From assembly GCF_009363095.1 (NCBI RefSeq), contig NZ_CP045296.1, positions 310,001-374,000 of the forward strand: a DNA stretch of 64,000 bases. The letters run 5' to 3'. The first letter of the stretch is position 1. Each line of letters begins with the position of its first letter. This document shows positions 34,863-43,319 of this stretch, piece after piece. The notes under the pieces are model-generated. The model searched no databases, was not told the origin of the DNA, and worked only from the letters and a program-made list of their open reading frames with translations. The DNA is from Paenibacillus cellulositrophicus. GTDB taxonomy: Bacteria; Bacillota; Bacilli; Paenibacillales; Paenibacillaceae. The position numbers and the translations under genes are program-made.

Positions 34863-35348
34863 ATGCATATGAAGACCGGCGTGGAGCAGTGCGTATACGC
34901 GATTTTTCTGCTGAGCATGCTGCCGGACAAGGCGGTTCTGCCCGGCGAGGCAATCAGCCAGCAGCTCGGCACTTCCCCGACGTATTTCCAGAAGCTTTTG
35001 CGTAAGCTGGTCAGCGCGGATCTGATCACCTCCGTGCCCGGGGTAAAAGGCGGGTTTAAATTGAAGAAAAAAACAGATGATATCCGTATCTACGATATTT
35101 ACATCGCCATTGAGGGGCAGCAGTCCCTTTATTCCTCCAGCGGCATTTTCCGGGATATGCTGGAACTGCGGGACGATCCCGATCCGTGCTGCCTTCTGGC
35201 CAATTTGATGGAAGAAGCGGAATCCGCCTGGAAGAACGTGCTTCAGCGGGAGACGGTAGCATCCATTTACGACGATGCGCATCGGGAGCGTTACAGACAG
35301 AAGATTGAATCGCTAAAGGATTGGGTTCACGAAAAAATGGTCGTATAA
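34863..35348 (+). CDS. Rrf2-family transcriptional regulator (YwnA-like)
   Basis: 161 residues. The winged helix-turn-helix at about 8-75 has TGVEQCVYAIFLLSML, ISQQLGTSPTYFQKLLRKL and VPGVKGGFKL, the Rrf2 signature. Cysteines at 10 and in PDPCCLL do not form the usual three-Cys iron-sulphur site, so this is the cluster-free YwnA type that often senses electrophiles or thiol stress. GGAGGTGATGACC lies right before the ATG; a second ATG two codons on is possible. A palindrome at its promoter recurs at the flavin monooxygenase promoter near 37963. Confidence 0.9.
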   Translation: MHMKTGVEQCVYAIFLLSMLPDKAVLPGEAISQQLGTSPTYFQKLLRKLVSADLITSVPGVKGGFKLKKKTDDIRIYDIYIAIEGQQSLYSSSGIFRDMLELRDDPDPCCLLANLMEEAESAWKNVLQRETVASIYDDAHRERYRQKIESLKDWVHEKMVV

Positions 35349-35375
35349 CATACAAACGAGAAAAGAGGGAAAAGC

Positions 35376-35651
35376 ATGATTTCGATTTTAAGCCGAATCA
35401 ATGAGCTTGCCAAAAAGGAAAAAGAAGAAGGGCTCACCAACGCCGAACGCGTGGAACAGCAATCGCTGCGCGAGGATTATCTACGCGAAATCCGCGGGCA
35501 GGTGCTGGGCACGTTCTCCCGTTTGACGGTGGTTGACCCGCTGGGCAATGACGTTACGCCCGAGAAGGTTCGCAAAGTCAAGGCTGAGCAGGAGGAGACG
35601 GAAGAGGAAACCCCCGGCGTTGTAAACCGGATTCGCCGCTACTTGGATTAA
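35376..35651 (+). CDS. DUF896 / UPF0291 family protein (YnzC-like)
   Basis: 91 residues: ISILSRINELAKKEKEEGLT at the start, EQQSLREDYLREIRGQ in the middle and VVDPLGNDVTPEKVRKVK near the end, the recognisable DUF896 pattern of a small helical hairpin protein widespread in Firmicutes. The C-terminal acidic tail is longer than in typical members. Cytoplasmic; molecular role unknown, though B. subtilis YnzC is linked to the SOS-induced yneA operon. It lies 27 bases after the Rrf2 gene and is probably co-transcribed. GAGGGAAAAGC precedes the ATG. Confidence 0.88.
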   Translation: MISILSRINELAKKEKEEGLTNAERVEQQSLREDYLREIRGQVLGTFSRLTVVDPLGNDVTPEKVRKVKAEQEETEEETPGVVNRIRRYLD

Positions 35652-35777
35652 CGGCCGGCGACAGAGACTTTACGCATCTGCACTTTTATCGATCACTATC
35701 ATTCATTTGCATGACAACTTACGATTCCATTGTCCTACCGACATTCATATAAATTTGCAGGAAAGAAGCTGATACCT

Positions 35778-36797
35778 ATGAGCAACCACGATACGAAAAC
35801 GCTGGATCAGATCAAGTTTTCCGTTCTTGATCTGGCACCCATCGTCAGGGGTGGAACCGCGGCCGAATCGTTTAAAAATACATTGAACCTGGCGCAGCAC
35901 GCCGAACGCTGGGGCTATAACCGTTATTGGCTGGCTGAGCATCACAACATGCCGGGCATCGCCAGTTCGGCAACGTCCGTCGTCATCGGATATGTAGCCG
36001 GAGGGACCCAGTCGATCCGCGTCGGTTCCGGAGGCATCATGCTGCCTAACCATGCGCCGCTGGTCATTGCGGAACAGTTCGGTACGCTGGAAGCCATGTA
36101 TCCGGGGCGGATTGACCTTGGACTCGGACGCGCTCCGGGTTCCGACCAGCTGACCGCGGAAGCGCTGCGCCGCGACCCGAGCAACGGGCATTATTTTCCG
36201 CAGCATGTTCAGGAATTGATGGGCTATTTCGACGAGAAGTCCAAATATAACCGCGTCCGGGCCATTCCGGGGGAAGGACAGCAAGTTCCGATCTGGCTGC
36301 TCGGCTCCAGCGATTTTAGCGCTGCTTTGGCTGCCAAGATGGGCCTGCCGTTCTCCTTCGCCAGTCATTTCTCGCCCGATCATACGCTGCAGGCGCTGGC
36401 CATTTACCGGAGACAGTTTCAGCCGTCTGCGGTTCTGGACAAACCTTACGCCATGGTTGGAGTAAACGTGTACGCGGCGGATACAACGGAAGAGGCGGAG
36501 TTTATCGCCACATCGCATCAGCAGCAGTTTCTCAGCCTGATCCGGAATACGCCCGGCCAACTCGCCCCGCCGGTTAAATCGCTGGAAGGCAACTGGAACG
36601 AGTTCGAGAAGGCGCATGTGATGAAACAGATCCGTTCATCGGTCATCGGCAATCCGGAAGAAGTCAAGCAGCAGCTGCAGGCCTTCCTGAATGAGACCCA
36701 GGCGGACGAAATGATCGTCAACTCGATGGTTTACGACCCGGCGGCCCGCCTGCGTTCGTACGAAATCGTGGCCGAAGTCACCGGCATGAAAAAGTGA
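35778..36797 (+). CDS. Luciferase-like (LLM class) flavin-dependent oxidoreductase, copy 1
   Basis: 339 residues of the bacterial luciferase-like TIM-barrel family: FSVLDLAPIVRGGTAAESF, YNRYWLAEHHNMPGIASSAT, IRVGSGGIMLPNHAPLVIAEQF and GRIDLGLGRAPGSDQLT. These are the family's FMN and substrate loops in the usual order. Such enzymes use reduced FMN from a separate reductase to oxygenate small molecules; the substrate is unknown. ATG 35778 is preferred over 35730 as it starts the conserved part and follows AGGAAAG. A second, related monooxygenase lies at 38042. Confidence 0.9.
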   Translation: MSNHDTKTLDQIKFSVLDLAPIVRGGTAAESFKNTLNLAQHAERWGYNRYWLAEHHNMPGIASSATSVVIGYVAGGTQSIRVGSGGIMLPNHAPLVIAEQFGTLEAMYPGRIDLGLGRAPGSDQLTAEALRRDPSNGHYFPQHVQELMGYFDEKSKYNRVRAIPGEGQQVPIWLLGSSDFSAALAAKMGLPFSFASHFSPDHTLQALAIYRRQFQPSAVLDKPYAMVGVNVYAADTTEEAEFIATSHQQQFLSLIRNTPGQLAPPVKSLEGNWNEFEKAHVMKQIRSSVIGNPEEVKQQLQAFLNETQADEMIVNSMVYDPAARLRSYEIVAEVTGMKK

Positions 36798-36842
36798 CAG
36801 CTTTGAGCGTTATCACAATTGGGTAACGATCGAAATGGAGAG

Positions 36843-36874
36843 AGACTGGCCTATATCAAGGCCGGTCTTTTTTT
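36843..36874 (+). terminator. Rho-independent terminator
   Basis: AGACTGGCCT, ATATCA, AGGCCGGTCT followed by TTTTTTT. Confidence 0.9.
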
Positions 36875-37025
36875 GTTCCTTAGCTCTTTTATCCACGTGC
36901 AGTGGCTGCTTGAACGGTGGAGTGCAGCGCTCCGTATTTGGAAATAGGGAAACGACAACCTTGTCCGGATGGTGTATAATTTTGGAAATGTTAGGTCTCC
37001 ACCATTTGAAGAAAGGATGAGAGCC

Positions 37026-37817
37026 ATGCGATTTCCTTTTGATTATCCTGTCCGCGAAATCACCTACAAAGAGGTAAAAGACCGGAAGCTGCGTTTGTAT
37101 GTTTCCGAACCGGACCAGGAGGCGGCAAACAGGCCGGTGATTTTGTTTTACCAAGGGGGGAGCTTTCAGCCCAATCCGAAGTTCTCGCCGGCCCAATTTC
37201 AGCACCAGGCCCATGCTTTGGCATCCTTAGGCGTCGTTTCGATCTGCGTGGACTACAGGACAGGGCGAGATGCTGGATTTACCCCGCTGCAGGCGATTAT
37301 GGATGTTAAATCAGCCGTGCGGTGGGTGCGTCAGCATGCAGAGGAGCTCGGTGTCGATCCGGAGAAGCTGGCCTTATGCGGAGCTTCGGCGGGCGGGTAT
37401 ATTTCCGTTTCGTCCATCATGTTCGACCGCTTGAACGACGATTTGGACGATGTGAGCGTGAATGCCGTTCCCGATAAGCTTGTCATCTTTGCAGCCGGGA
37501 TGGACGGGGTGGACATTATGTCCCGCCGATACCCCGAGCTGCTGCCTATTGCCGAAGAGATCTCCCCCATCCATCACGTGAGGCGCTGCCTGCCTCAGAC
37601 GCTCTGGATATGCGGAACCGGGGACGATTTGTATGACCAGAACCGCGGCTTTGTTCAAGAAATGCAGGATGCCGGTAACCCGATTACGTTTAAAACTTAT
37701 GATGGCATGGAGCATGGCTTTTTTAATTACGGCCGGCATAACAATACCTATTTTCATGAAACCAGACAGGATATTGAGGGCTTTCTCCGCCCGTGGTTGG
37801 AGCATACTGCTGAATAA
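37026..37817 (+). CDS. Alpha/beta hydrolase (esterase/lipase-like)
   Basis: 263 residues, alpha/beta-hydrolase fold. The oxyanion-hole segment is ILFYQGGSFQ, the nucleophile elbow LCGASAGGYIS near 117-127, the acid probably in ICGTGDDLYDQN and the catalytic histidine in DGMEHGFFNY. It resembles the hormone-sensitive-lipase/acetyl-esterase group that deacylates small esters; the substrate is unknown. ATG 37026 is used: AAAGGATGAGAG precedes it, while an ATG at 36969 lies on the TATAAT-like sequence near 36973. Cytoplasmic, monocistronic, between the two luciferase-like genes. Confidence 0.87.
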   Translation: MRFPFDYPVREITYKEVKDRKLRLYVSEPDQEAANRPVILFYQGGSFQPNPKFSPAQFQHQAHALASLGVVSICVDYRTGRDAGFTPLQAIMDVKSAVRWVRQHAEELGVDPEKLALCGASAGGYISVSSIMFDRLNDDLDDVSVNAVPDKLVIFAAGMDGVDIMSRRYPELLPIAEEISPIHHVRRCLPQTLWICGTGDDLYDQNRGFVQEMQDAGNPITFKTYDGMEHGFFNYGRHNNTYFHETRQDIEGFLRPWLEHTAE

Positions 37818-37928
37818 AAGCTGAACTCTGAAGTTTGGCGCTCTGGCCAGGAACGAAAAACGGTCTGTCGCCGGATTTTGTCTTGCTGACAGCGGGTCAG
37901 AGAATCTCCGAATTGATTTGATGCAGTC

Positions 37929-37977
37929 TTTACTTTTCGACCAGGATATATTACGATAACGTGGATAATGTTTATCC
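37929..37977 (+). promoter_or_regulatory. Promoter and Rrf2-like operator of the second LLM gene
   Basis: TTTACT (37929-37934), 17 bases, TACGAT (37952-37957). GGATAATGTTTATCC at 37963-37977 is a palindrome with perfect 6-base arms at the predicted transcription start. It matches the Rrf2-gene operator core GGACAATAATTATCC at 12 of 15 positions. Confidence 0.55.
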
Positions 37978-38041
37978 TCTTTGATGCAGGATAAAGAGAT
38001 AGCGTTCAGGATGATTTTAACCTGGAAGGGAAGGTAACCTC

Positions 38042-39040
38042 ATGAAATTAAGTGTATTGGATCAAGCACCCGTTACGATAGGAAATACGGCTGAAGGAGC
38101 GCTTCACAAGGCGGAAGAATTGGCTGTTCTGGCCGACGAGCTGGGATACACCCGTATGTGGATGGCCGAGCACCATGGGGCGCGCACGTTTGCAAGTTCT
38201 GCGCCCGAAGTGACGGCGGCCCGACTTGCGGCCAAAACGCAGTCCATTCGGATCGGCACCGGTGGTGTCATGATGATGCATTATTCCCCTTTGAAGCTGG
38301 CCGAGGTGTTCAAGACGCTGAGCGCATTCACGCCTGGCCGGATCGACTTCGGCGTCGGCCGGGCACCCGGCGGAGATACAAGCTCCATGTATGCCTTGTC
38401 GGAAGGGCGGCAGCTGATGCTGCACAATATGTACGAGAAGCTGAAGACGACGCTGCAGCTGATGAATGATGAGGTTCCGGAAGATAGCCTGTACGCCAAA
38501 AACGCCGCATCCCCGGCTCACGTCACCCTGCCTGAGGCATGGCTGCTCGGATCAAGCGGCGACAGTGCGCTTAAAGCCGGAGAGATGGGTGTGGGGTATT
38601 CGTTTGCGCAATTTTTCAACGGGGCGATGAGCCGCGAAATTCTCGATATTTATAAAGACCAGTTCAAGCCTTCGGCATTTATGGAGAAATCGCAGATCAG
38701 CGTGACCTATTTGGTGACCACCGCTGAGACTAGGGAAGAAGCCGAATATGAGGCGCTGCCGCAGGATCTGTTTCGGCTTATGATGGCTAAGGGGCGGCAG
38801 ATCACGCAGCTGCTCACTCCGGAAGAAGCCCACAATTACCCGTTAACCGAAATGGACCGGATGCTGATCCAGGACAATCGGAGGCTGCATTTGGTTGGCC
38901 CGGTTCAGGAAATTGCCGCCCGCCTGAAGGAAGAGCAGGAGCTGTATGGATTTGATGAGGCCATGATCTGCAGCATCCCGCATTCCCAGGAAAAGCGGCT
39001 GCAGGTATATAAGCTGCTGGCACGCGAGCTTTTACAATAG
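38042..39040 (+). CDS. Luciferase-like (LLM class) flavin-dependent oxidoreductase, copy 2
   Basis: 332 residues: MKLSVLDQAPVTIGNTAEGA, YTRMWMAEHHGARTFASSAP, IRIGTGGVMMMHYSPLKLAEVF and GRIDFGVGRAPGGDTSS show the luciferase-like monooxygenase family of the MsnO8/YwcH type, with FMN supplied by another protein. It shares order and loops with copy 1 at 35778 but has clearly diverged. The ATG follows GGAAGGGAAGG. The promoter carries a palindrome like the one at the Rrf2 gene, so repression by that regulator, relieved by an electrophile or oxidant, is the simplest model. A hairpin terminator follows. Confidence 0.9.
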   Translation: MKLSVLDQAPVTIGNTAEGALHKAEELAVLADELGYTRMWMAEHHGARTFASSAPEVTAARLAAKTQSIRIGTGGVMMMHYSPLKLAEVFKTLSAFTPGRIDFGVGRAPGGDTSSMYALSEGRQLMLHNMYEKLKTTLQLMNDEVPEDSLYAKNAASPAHVTLPEAWLLGSSGDSALKAGEMGVGYSFAQFFNGAMSREILDIYKDQFKPSAFMEKSQISVTYLVTTAETREEAEYEALPQDLFRLMMAKGRQITQLLTPEEAHNYPLTEMDRMLIQDNRRLHLVGPVQEIAARLKEEQELYGFDEAMICSIPHSQEKRLQVYKLLARELLQ

Positions 39041-39058
39041 TATATATGACGTAATAAT

Positions 39059-39101
39059 AGCGTACTTACCTCTTGCGATAATGGAGGAGAGTACGCTTTT
39101 T
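39059..39101 (+). terminator. Rho-independent terminator of LLM copy 2
   Basis: AGCGTACT...CCTC pairs with GAGG...AGTACGCT followed by TTTTT. The 210 bases after it are AT-rich without a clear element. Confidence 0.85.
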
Positions 39102-39310
39102 AGATTATTTATAGGCCTTGGAAACGATATTCATCCCATCTATAGCTGTATTAAAAATTAATGATGTCATAAATGTTGATAAATAGCTTAATGTGACGTA
39201 ATATATAAAACACAATAAAACGAAGCGGGAGGAGGCTTGGGTTTTCACTCAGCAGCACACGGCAGAATTGCCGGATTAACGGGGCATGGAATGGGAGGAG
39301 AGGTAAAGAA

Positions 39311-40285
39311 ATGGAACGTCATATTGCTATGGACATGGTAAGAGTGACAGAGGCGGCGGCGCTTGCCGCCGGACGCTGGACGGGAAGAGGAGACAAAAAC
39401 AGCGCAGATCAGGCAGCAACGACAGCGATCAGGAAGCAATTCCATTCGATGCCCATTGATGGAACGGTCGTAATTGGCGAGGGGGAAATGGACGAAGCCC
39501 CCATGCTCTATATCGGAGAACAAGTGGGGGACCGCCGCGGTCCGAAGGTCGACATCGCGGTGGATCCGCTTGAGGGGACCGAAACGGTAGCCAGCGGTTT
39601 AAACAATGCCATATCGGTCATCGCCGCCGCTCCGGCAGGCCAGCTTCTGCATGCGCCGGATATGTACATGGCCAAGCTGGCGGCAGGTCCGAAGTTGGCC
39701 GGCCGGCTGTCCCTCGATGATCCGATTGAAACGACGCTATCCAAAGCATCGGCCATACTGAACAAACCGGTATCGGATATAACGGTATCGATTCTGGACC
39801 GGGAACGACATCAGGACATCATTGCCAAGCTCCGGACGATGGGGGCGCGGATCAAGCTGCTCAGTCACGGCGACGTCATGGGAGCGATTGAGGCGGCGAT
39901 GGAGAGCGAAGTGGATCTGTATGTCGGCTCAGGCGGTGCACCTGAGGGTGTATTGGCCGCCGCCGCCCTCCGCTGCCTTGGCGGGGAGATGCAAGGAAGA
40001 CTGCTTCCGGCCGGCCCGCCGGATTTCGAGCGCTGCCTGCGGATGGGGATTCCGGATCCGCACAAGCTGCTGACGATGGACGATCTCGTAGGTACAAAAG
40101 AAGTGCTTTTCGTTGCAACGGGCGTCACTTCCGGATCATTCTTGAACGGCGTGCGGTACCTGCAGGAAGACAAAGCCGAAACCTATTCGGTCGTCATGCA
40201 TTCGGCCAACAAGACGATCAGTTATCTGCGGACGATTCATGAGCTTCCGGTGCAGGAGGCATTGGTTCAAGGGGCGGCAATGTAA
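39311..40285 (+). CDS. glpX: Class II fructose-1,6-bisphosphatase
   Basis: 324 residues of the GlpX family: MERHIAMDMVRVTEAAALAA, GDKNSADQAATTAIRKQF, the metal site VVIGEGEMDEAPMLYIGE and VDPLEGTETVASG, then GSGGAPEGVLAAAALRCLGG. It dephosphorylates fructose 1,6-bisphosphate in gluconeogenesis in the cytoplasm, needing a divalent metal. The length and motifs are complete. GGAGGAGAGG precedes the ATG. It stands alone between the LLM terminator and its own strong hairpin at 40318, so a glp operon context is absent. In Firmicutes a GlpX may be one of several FBPase types. Confidence 0.95.
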   Translation: MERHIAMDMVRVTEAAALAAGRWTGRGDKNSADQAATTAIRKQFHSMPIDGTVVIGEGEMDEAPMLYIGEQVGDRRGPKVDIAVDPLEGTETVASGLNNAISVIAAAPAGQLLHAPDMYMAKLAAGPKLAGRLSLDDPIETTLSKASAILNKPVSDITVSILDRERHQDIIAKLRTMGARIKLLSHGDVMGAIEAAMESEVDLYVGSGGAPEGVLAAAALRCLGGEMQGRLLPAGPPDFERCLRMGIPDPHKLLTMDDLVGTKEVLFVATGVTSGSFLNGVRYLQEDKAETYSVVMHSANKTISYLRTIHELPVQEALVQGAAM

Positions 40286-40317
40286 CGCTGGGTGCCTTGC
40301 AGTGAGCACCGGCATCG

Positions 40318-40364
40318 AACCAACAAGGACAGGCGGGAAGCCTGTCCTTGTTGGTTTTATTTTT
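40318..40364 (+). terminator. Strong terminator of glpX
   Basis: AACCAACAAGGACAGGC pairs perfectly with GCCTGTCCTTGTTGGTT around GGGAA, then TTTATTTTTT. The T run overlaps the last codons of the convergent methyltransferase gene. Confidence 0.92.
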
Positions 40365-41088
40365 TCTCGGCAGACAGAATGAGGAACATCGGCCGGCGCG
40401 TTTCGTCCTTCATGCCAGGGTGGTGCATCAATTTCGGGTCGGGAAGCGGCTCGCGAACCGCCGTGATGGCAAACCCGGTGCGAATTAAATCGTTGATGTA
40501 AGTGGAAAGGGTGCGGTGATATTTAATGACATGGTCCGTTAAAAACGCTGTGCTGCGAACACCTTCATCCTGATAATGATCCACCGGCCAGTACAGCGGG
40601 CTGCCCTGGTCGTCCAGAATCCATTCCTGCTCGGGCCGGGACGTAAAAATAGGATGCTCCACCGAGAAGACGAACGTGCCGCCCTGCTTTAAGCAGCTGT
40701 GTACTTTTTGGCATACGGCATCAAACGACTGCACGTAATGGAAAGCGAGCGAGCTGAGGACGACGTCGAAATGGCCGTCGGGAAAGTCGATATCTTCGAT
40801 CGGTGCCTGCAGATAGGTGATTGCCGGATCATCCGTTTGTTCACGTGCGGATTCCAGCATTTTAGCCGAAATGTCTACGCCGACAACCTCAGCTGCATGC
40901 TGTTCCCGCGCATACCGGCAGTGCCAGCCAAAGCCGCAGCCGAGGTCGAGAACCGATTTGCCCTGCAGATCCGGAAGCGATGCTTTAAATTCATGCCATT
41001 CCCCCGCAGCCCCAAGCCCGCCGATGGACCGGGGCATCTCTTTATACGCCGCGAAAAAAGCGGTATCGTCATACTTGTTTTGTTTCAT
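40357..41088 (-). CDS. Class I SAM-dependent methyltransferase
   Basis: 243 residues. The SAM-binding motif I SVLDLGCGFGWHCRYARE is near 45-62, the acidic motif II VVGVDISAKMLESARE near 68-83, and motif IV region FDVVLSSLAFHYV near 108-120. These define the UbiE/SmtA-like class I fold. The methyl acceptor is unknown; small-molecule methylation is most likely for this size. Its ATG at 41088 has AAGGAGTG upstream on its own strand. It converges on glpX and is divergent from the DUF2243 gene. Confidence 0.9.
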   Translation of the reverse strand: MKQNKYDDTAFFAAYKEMPRSIGGLGAAGEWHEFKASLPDLQGKSVLDLGCGFGWHCRYAREQHAAEVVGVDISAKMLESAREQTDDPAITYLQAPIEDIDFPDGHFDVVLSSLAFHYVQSFDAVCQKVHSCLKQGGTFVFSVEHPIFTSRPEQEWILDDQGSPLYWPVDHYQDEGVRSTAFLTDHVIKYHRTLSTYINDLIRTGFAITAVREPLPDPKLMHHPGMKDETRRPMFLILSAEKK

Positions 41089-41260
41089 AATCGATGCACT
41101 CCTTTATTAGCTATTCACCTTTCCTCTTGTTTCCATCTGATCCAACTATAAATTGGGCATGACTTCCGGGTCAAGTTGATGCTGGATTCAGAACATGTTA
41201 TAACACGGCATCGACTGGGTATATTGAGAAATAACATGTCTTACAAAAGGTGGAAAAACC

Positions 41261-41761
41261 ATGAGAACTAACGCACCGGAGTCTTCCTTACTTTCAGCCC
41301 GGATCACGTATGCCAGCCGCAACCTCTGGTCGGGATTTTTGGCCGGCATCGGATTTATCGCTTTTGTGGATGAGGTCGTGTTTCATCAGCTGCTGCATTG
41401 GCATCATTTTTATGACAAATCCACATCGGCTGTGGGTCTTGTGTCAGACGGCCTGTTTCATGCGCTCAATTGGTTCGCGACGATCGCCGGCATGTTTATG
41501 GTATCGGATCTCCGGCGGAGAAACGCCATATGGCCGAAACGCTGGTGGGGAGGCATGCTCCTCGGCGTCGGTGGATTTCAGCTGTATGACGGGACGATCC
41601 AGCACAAGTGGATGCGGATTCATCAGATCCGGTACGTTGACAACATCTTCGTATACGACGTCGTTTGGAATGTCAGCGCTGCCGTCATTCTGATCATCGG
41701 CATCATGCTGATCGCTCAAACGGGCAGATTAGCGAAGCGGGAAACGGAAAGGGACGGTTAA
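41261..41761 (+). CDS. DUF2243 family membrane protein
   Basis: 166 residues with four membrane segments: GFLAGIGFIAFVDEVVFHQLL, HALNWFATIAGMFMVSDL, GGMLLGVGGFQLYDGTIQHK and VWNVSAAVILIIGIMLI. The His-rich FHQLLHWHHFY and IQHKWMRIHQIR match DUF2243, a family habitually encoded beside CtaG, as here. The conserved histidines suggest metal or haem contact, but the function is not established. AAAGGTGG precedes the ATG. The stop codon abuts the ATG of the CtaG gene. Confidence 0.88.
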   Translation: MRTNAPESSLLSARITYASRNLWSGFLAGIGFIAFVDEVVFHQLLHWHHFYDKSTSAVGLVSDGLFHALNWFATIAGMFMVSDLRRRNAIWPKRWWGGMLLGVGGFQLYDGTIQHKWMRIHQIRYVDNIFVYDVVWNVSAAVILIIGIMLIAQTGRLAKRETERDG

Positions 41762-42595
41762 ATGAACATGACAGGACATCACGCAGGACATGCTGCCGGA
41801 GGTCACCATGATGCCGGGACTGGCACTCTCCATGATGCGCTCTTTATCCTCTTATTTCTCGTGCTTATCGGCTTCTACACCGTGGCGGCGAATGCTTCGA
41901 AACGCCGGTTTAACAGATGGCCCGCCATGCGCACGATCTGCTGGATCCTCGGAGTCCTTGCTGCGGCAGCGGCGTTAACTGGACCACTGGCGGCAAGAGC
42001 GCATGATGACTTTGTCTATCATATGCTGGGGCATCTGCTTCTTGGCATGCTGTCTCCACTATTGATCGCATGCTCTGCTCCCGTGACCTTATTGCTGCGC
42101 AGCTTAACGATTTCGTCCGCGCGCAGGATGGCAGCCTGGCTGAAAACCCGGCCAGTTCGTCTGCTGAGCCATCCAGTTACGGCATCTCTTTTGAACGTCG
42201 GAGGACTGTGGGTGCTGTATTATACCGGCTTGTACTCGGCGATGCAGCACCATCCGGTTCTTCATGTTTTGGTGCATGCGCATATGTTTGTCGCAGGGTA
42301 CTTATACGCCGCAGCACTGCTCTGTATAGATCCCCGTCCTCACCGGGCAGGGTACGGATTTCGTGCAGGCATCCTCGTGTTATCTCTTGCCGGACATGGA
42401 ATCTTGGCCAAGGTTCTATTTGCGTATCCGCCGGGAGACGTCCCCATAGCCCAGGCTGAATCGGGAGCACAGCTCATGTATTACGGAGGAGATGCCGTCG
42501 ACCTGATCCTCATCTTTCTGTTTTGTCTGCAGTGGTACAAGTCGGCACGGCCTGGCAGAAGGCACAAGAACGCTTCGTCCCCGGCCATTTCGTGA
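41762..42595 (+). CDS. ctaG: CtaG-type cytochrome c oxidase assembly membrane protein
   Basis: 277 residues. The N-terminal stretch is His-rich (HHAGHAAGGHHDAG), followed by seven hydrophobic segments with the caa3_CtaG hallmarks HDDFVYHMLGHLLLGMLSPLL and HPVLHVLVHAHMFVAGYLY. B. subtilis CtaG is needed to form the copper centre of caa3 oxidase; copper handling fits the histidines. It is directly coupled to the DUF2243 gene, with no base between stop and start. No oxidase genes are nearby, so this may be an accessory copy in copper homeostasis rather than the main assembly factor. Confidence 0.88.
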   Translation: MNMTGHHAGHAAGGHHDAGTGTLHDALFILLFLVLIGFYTVAANASKRRFNRWPAMRTICWILGVLAAAAALTGPLAARAHDDFVYHMLGHLLLGMLSPLLIACSAPVTLLLRSLTISSARRMAAWLKTRPVRLLSHPVTASLLNVGGLWVLYYTGLYSAMQHHPVLHVLVHAHMFVAGYLYAAALLCIDPRPHRAGYGFRAGILVLSLAGHGILAKVLFAYPPGDVPIAQAESGAQLMYYGGDAVDLILIFLFCLQWYKSARPGRRHKNASSPAIS

Positions 42596-42617
42596 AATTG
42601 ACCTTTTTTAAAAAAGG

Positions 42618-42650
42618 AAACTGACCATTTCTATAGGGTCAGTTTTGTTT
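42618..42650 (+). terminator. Rho-independent terminator of the DUF2243-ctaG unit
   Basis: AAACTGACC, ATTTCTATAG, GGTCAGTTT followed by TGTTT. Just before it, CCTTTTTTAAAAAAGG (42602-42617) is a perfect palindrome. Confidence 0.85.
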
Positions 42651-42691
42651 TATGTTGGTAGATATACGAATAAGAAAGGTTGGAAGTGGCG

Positions 42692-43306
42692 ATGACAGAA
42701 GCGGTCAATCTAATGCATAAAGTTGGACAAGGGATTACTCCGCGGCAATTTATGGAACGCATGCAGGTCAGAGAAATGGTTAACAGCGGGATACCGAATA
42801 CGGTTGAAAGGTTTTATGAAAAATATCATGGATTCCGTACGCTCGATTCGGCCAGGCGGGGTTTGTTTGCATCTTCAGGCGAGCGTTTAGGCATTCGCTG
42901 CCTGATCTTGTGCACGGACTGGTGTCCGGATGTCATTTGGAACGTCCCCGTGCTGTTTCGGATCATGGAGCAGTCCGGCATCCCGATTGAAGCGCTGATC
43001 ATGGAAGAACATCTGGATACGATGGATTTGTTTCTGACGGACGGCGGAAGAGCCCAGCCTGTGGCGATTTTTGTTGACCGGGATGGCAACGTGCTCGGCA
43101 GGTGGGGAGCGCGCCCAGTCTACATTCAGCAAGTGATGGACGACTTTAAAGCCAGCCGGCCGGACAGGCAATCTCCTTCGTATCAAGAACAGCTGAACCG
43201 AGTTTACCGGGACATCGGGGCTCTTTACCTTGAGGGCGACCGGTACCAGGATGTTATTTTGCAAGAGCTGGACGTGCTGTTTCGTCGTTTTGTTCAAACA
43301 CCGTAG
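42692..43306 (+). CDS. Thioredoxin-family protein (Thioredoxin_9-like)
   Basis: About 204 residues. ILCTDWCPDVIWNVPVLFRIM carries a Cys-Thr-Asp-Trp-Cys-Pro-Asp segment where thioredoxins have WCxxC, so only one of the two redox cysteines is in the normal place. AQPVAIFVDRDGNVLGRWGARP gives the cis-Pro strand of the fold. This matches the YbbN/Thioredoxin_9 group common in Bacilli and linked loosely to thiol handling. The start is ambiguous: ATG 42692 is used, but the GTG at 42686 has better spacing from AAAGG. It converges with the MocR gene. Confidence 0.78.
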   Translation: MTEAVNLMHKVGQGITPRQFMERMQVREMVNSGIPNTVERFYEKYHGFRTLDSARRGLFASSGERLGIRCLILCTDWCPDVIWNVPVLFRIMEQSGIPIEALIMEEHLDTMDLFLTDGGRAQPVAIFVDRDGNVLGRWGARPVYIQQVMDDFKASRPDRQSPSYQEQLNRVYRDIGALYLEGDRYQDVILQELDVLFRRFVQTP

Positions 43307-43319
43307 AGATAGAAAGAGA

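Noticed and set aside
36889..36897. DnaA-box-like TTATCCACG
   Set aside because: A single near-match 17 kb from the dnaA paralogue, inside a short intergenic region; not an origin cluster.
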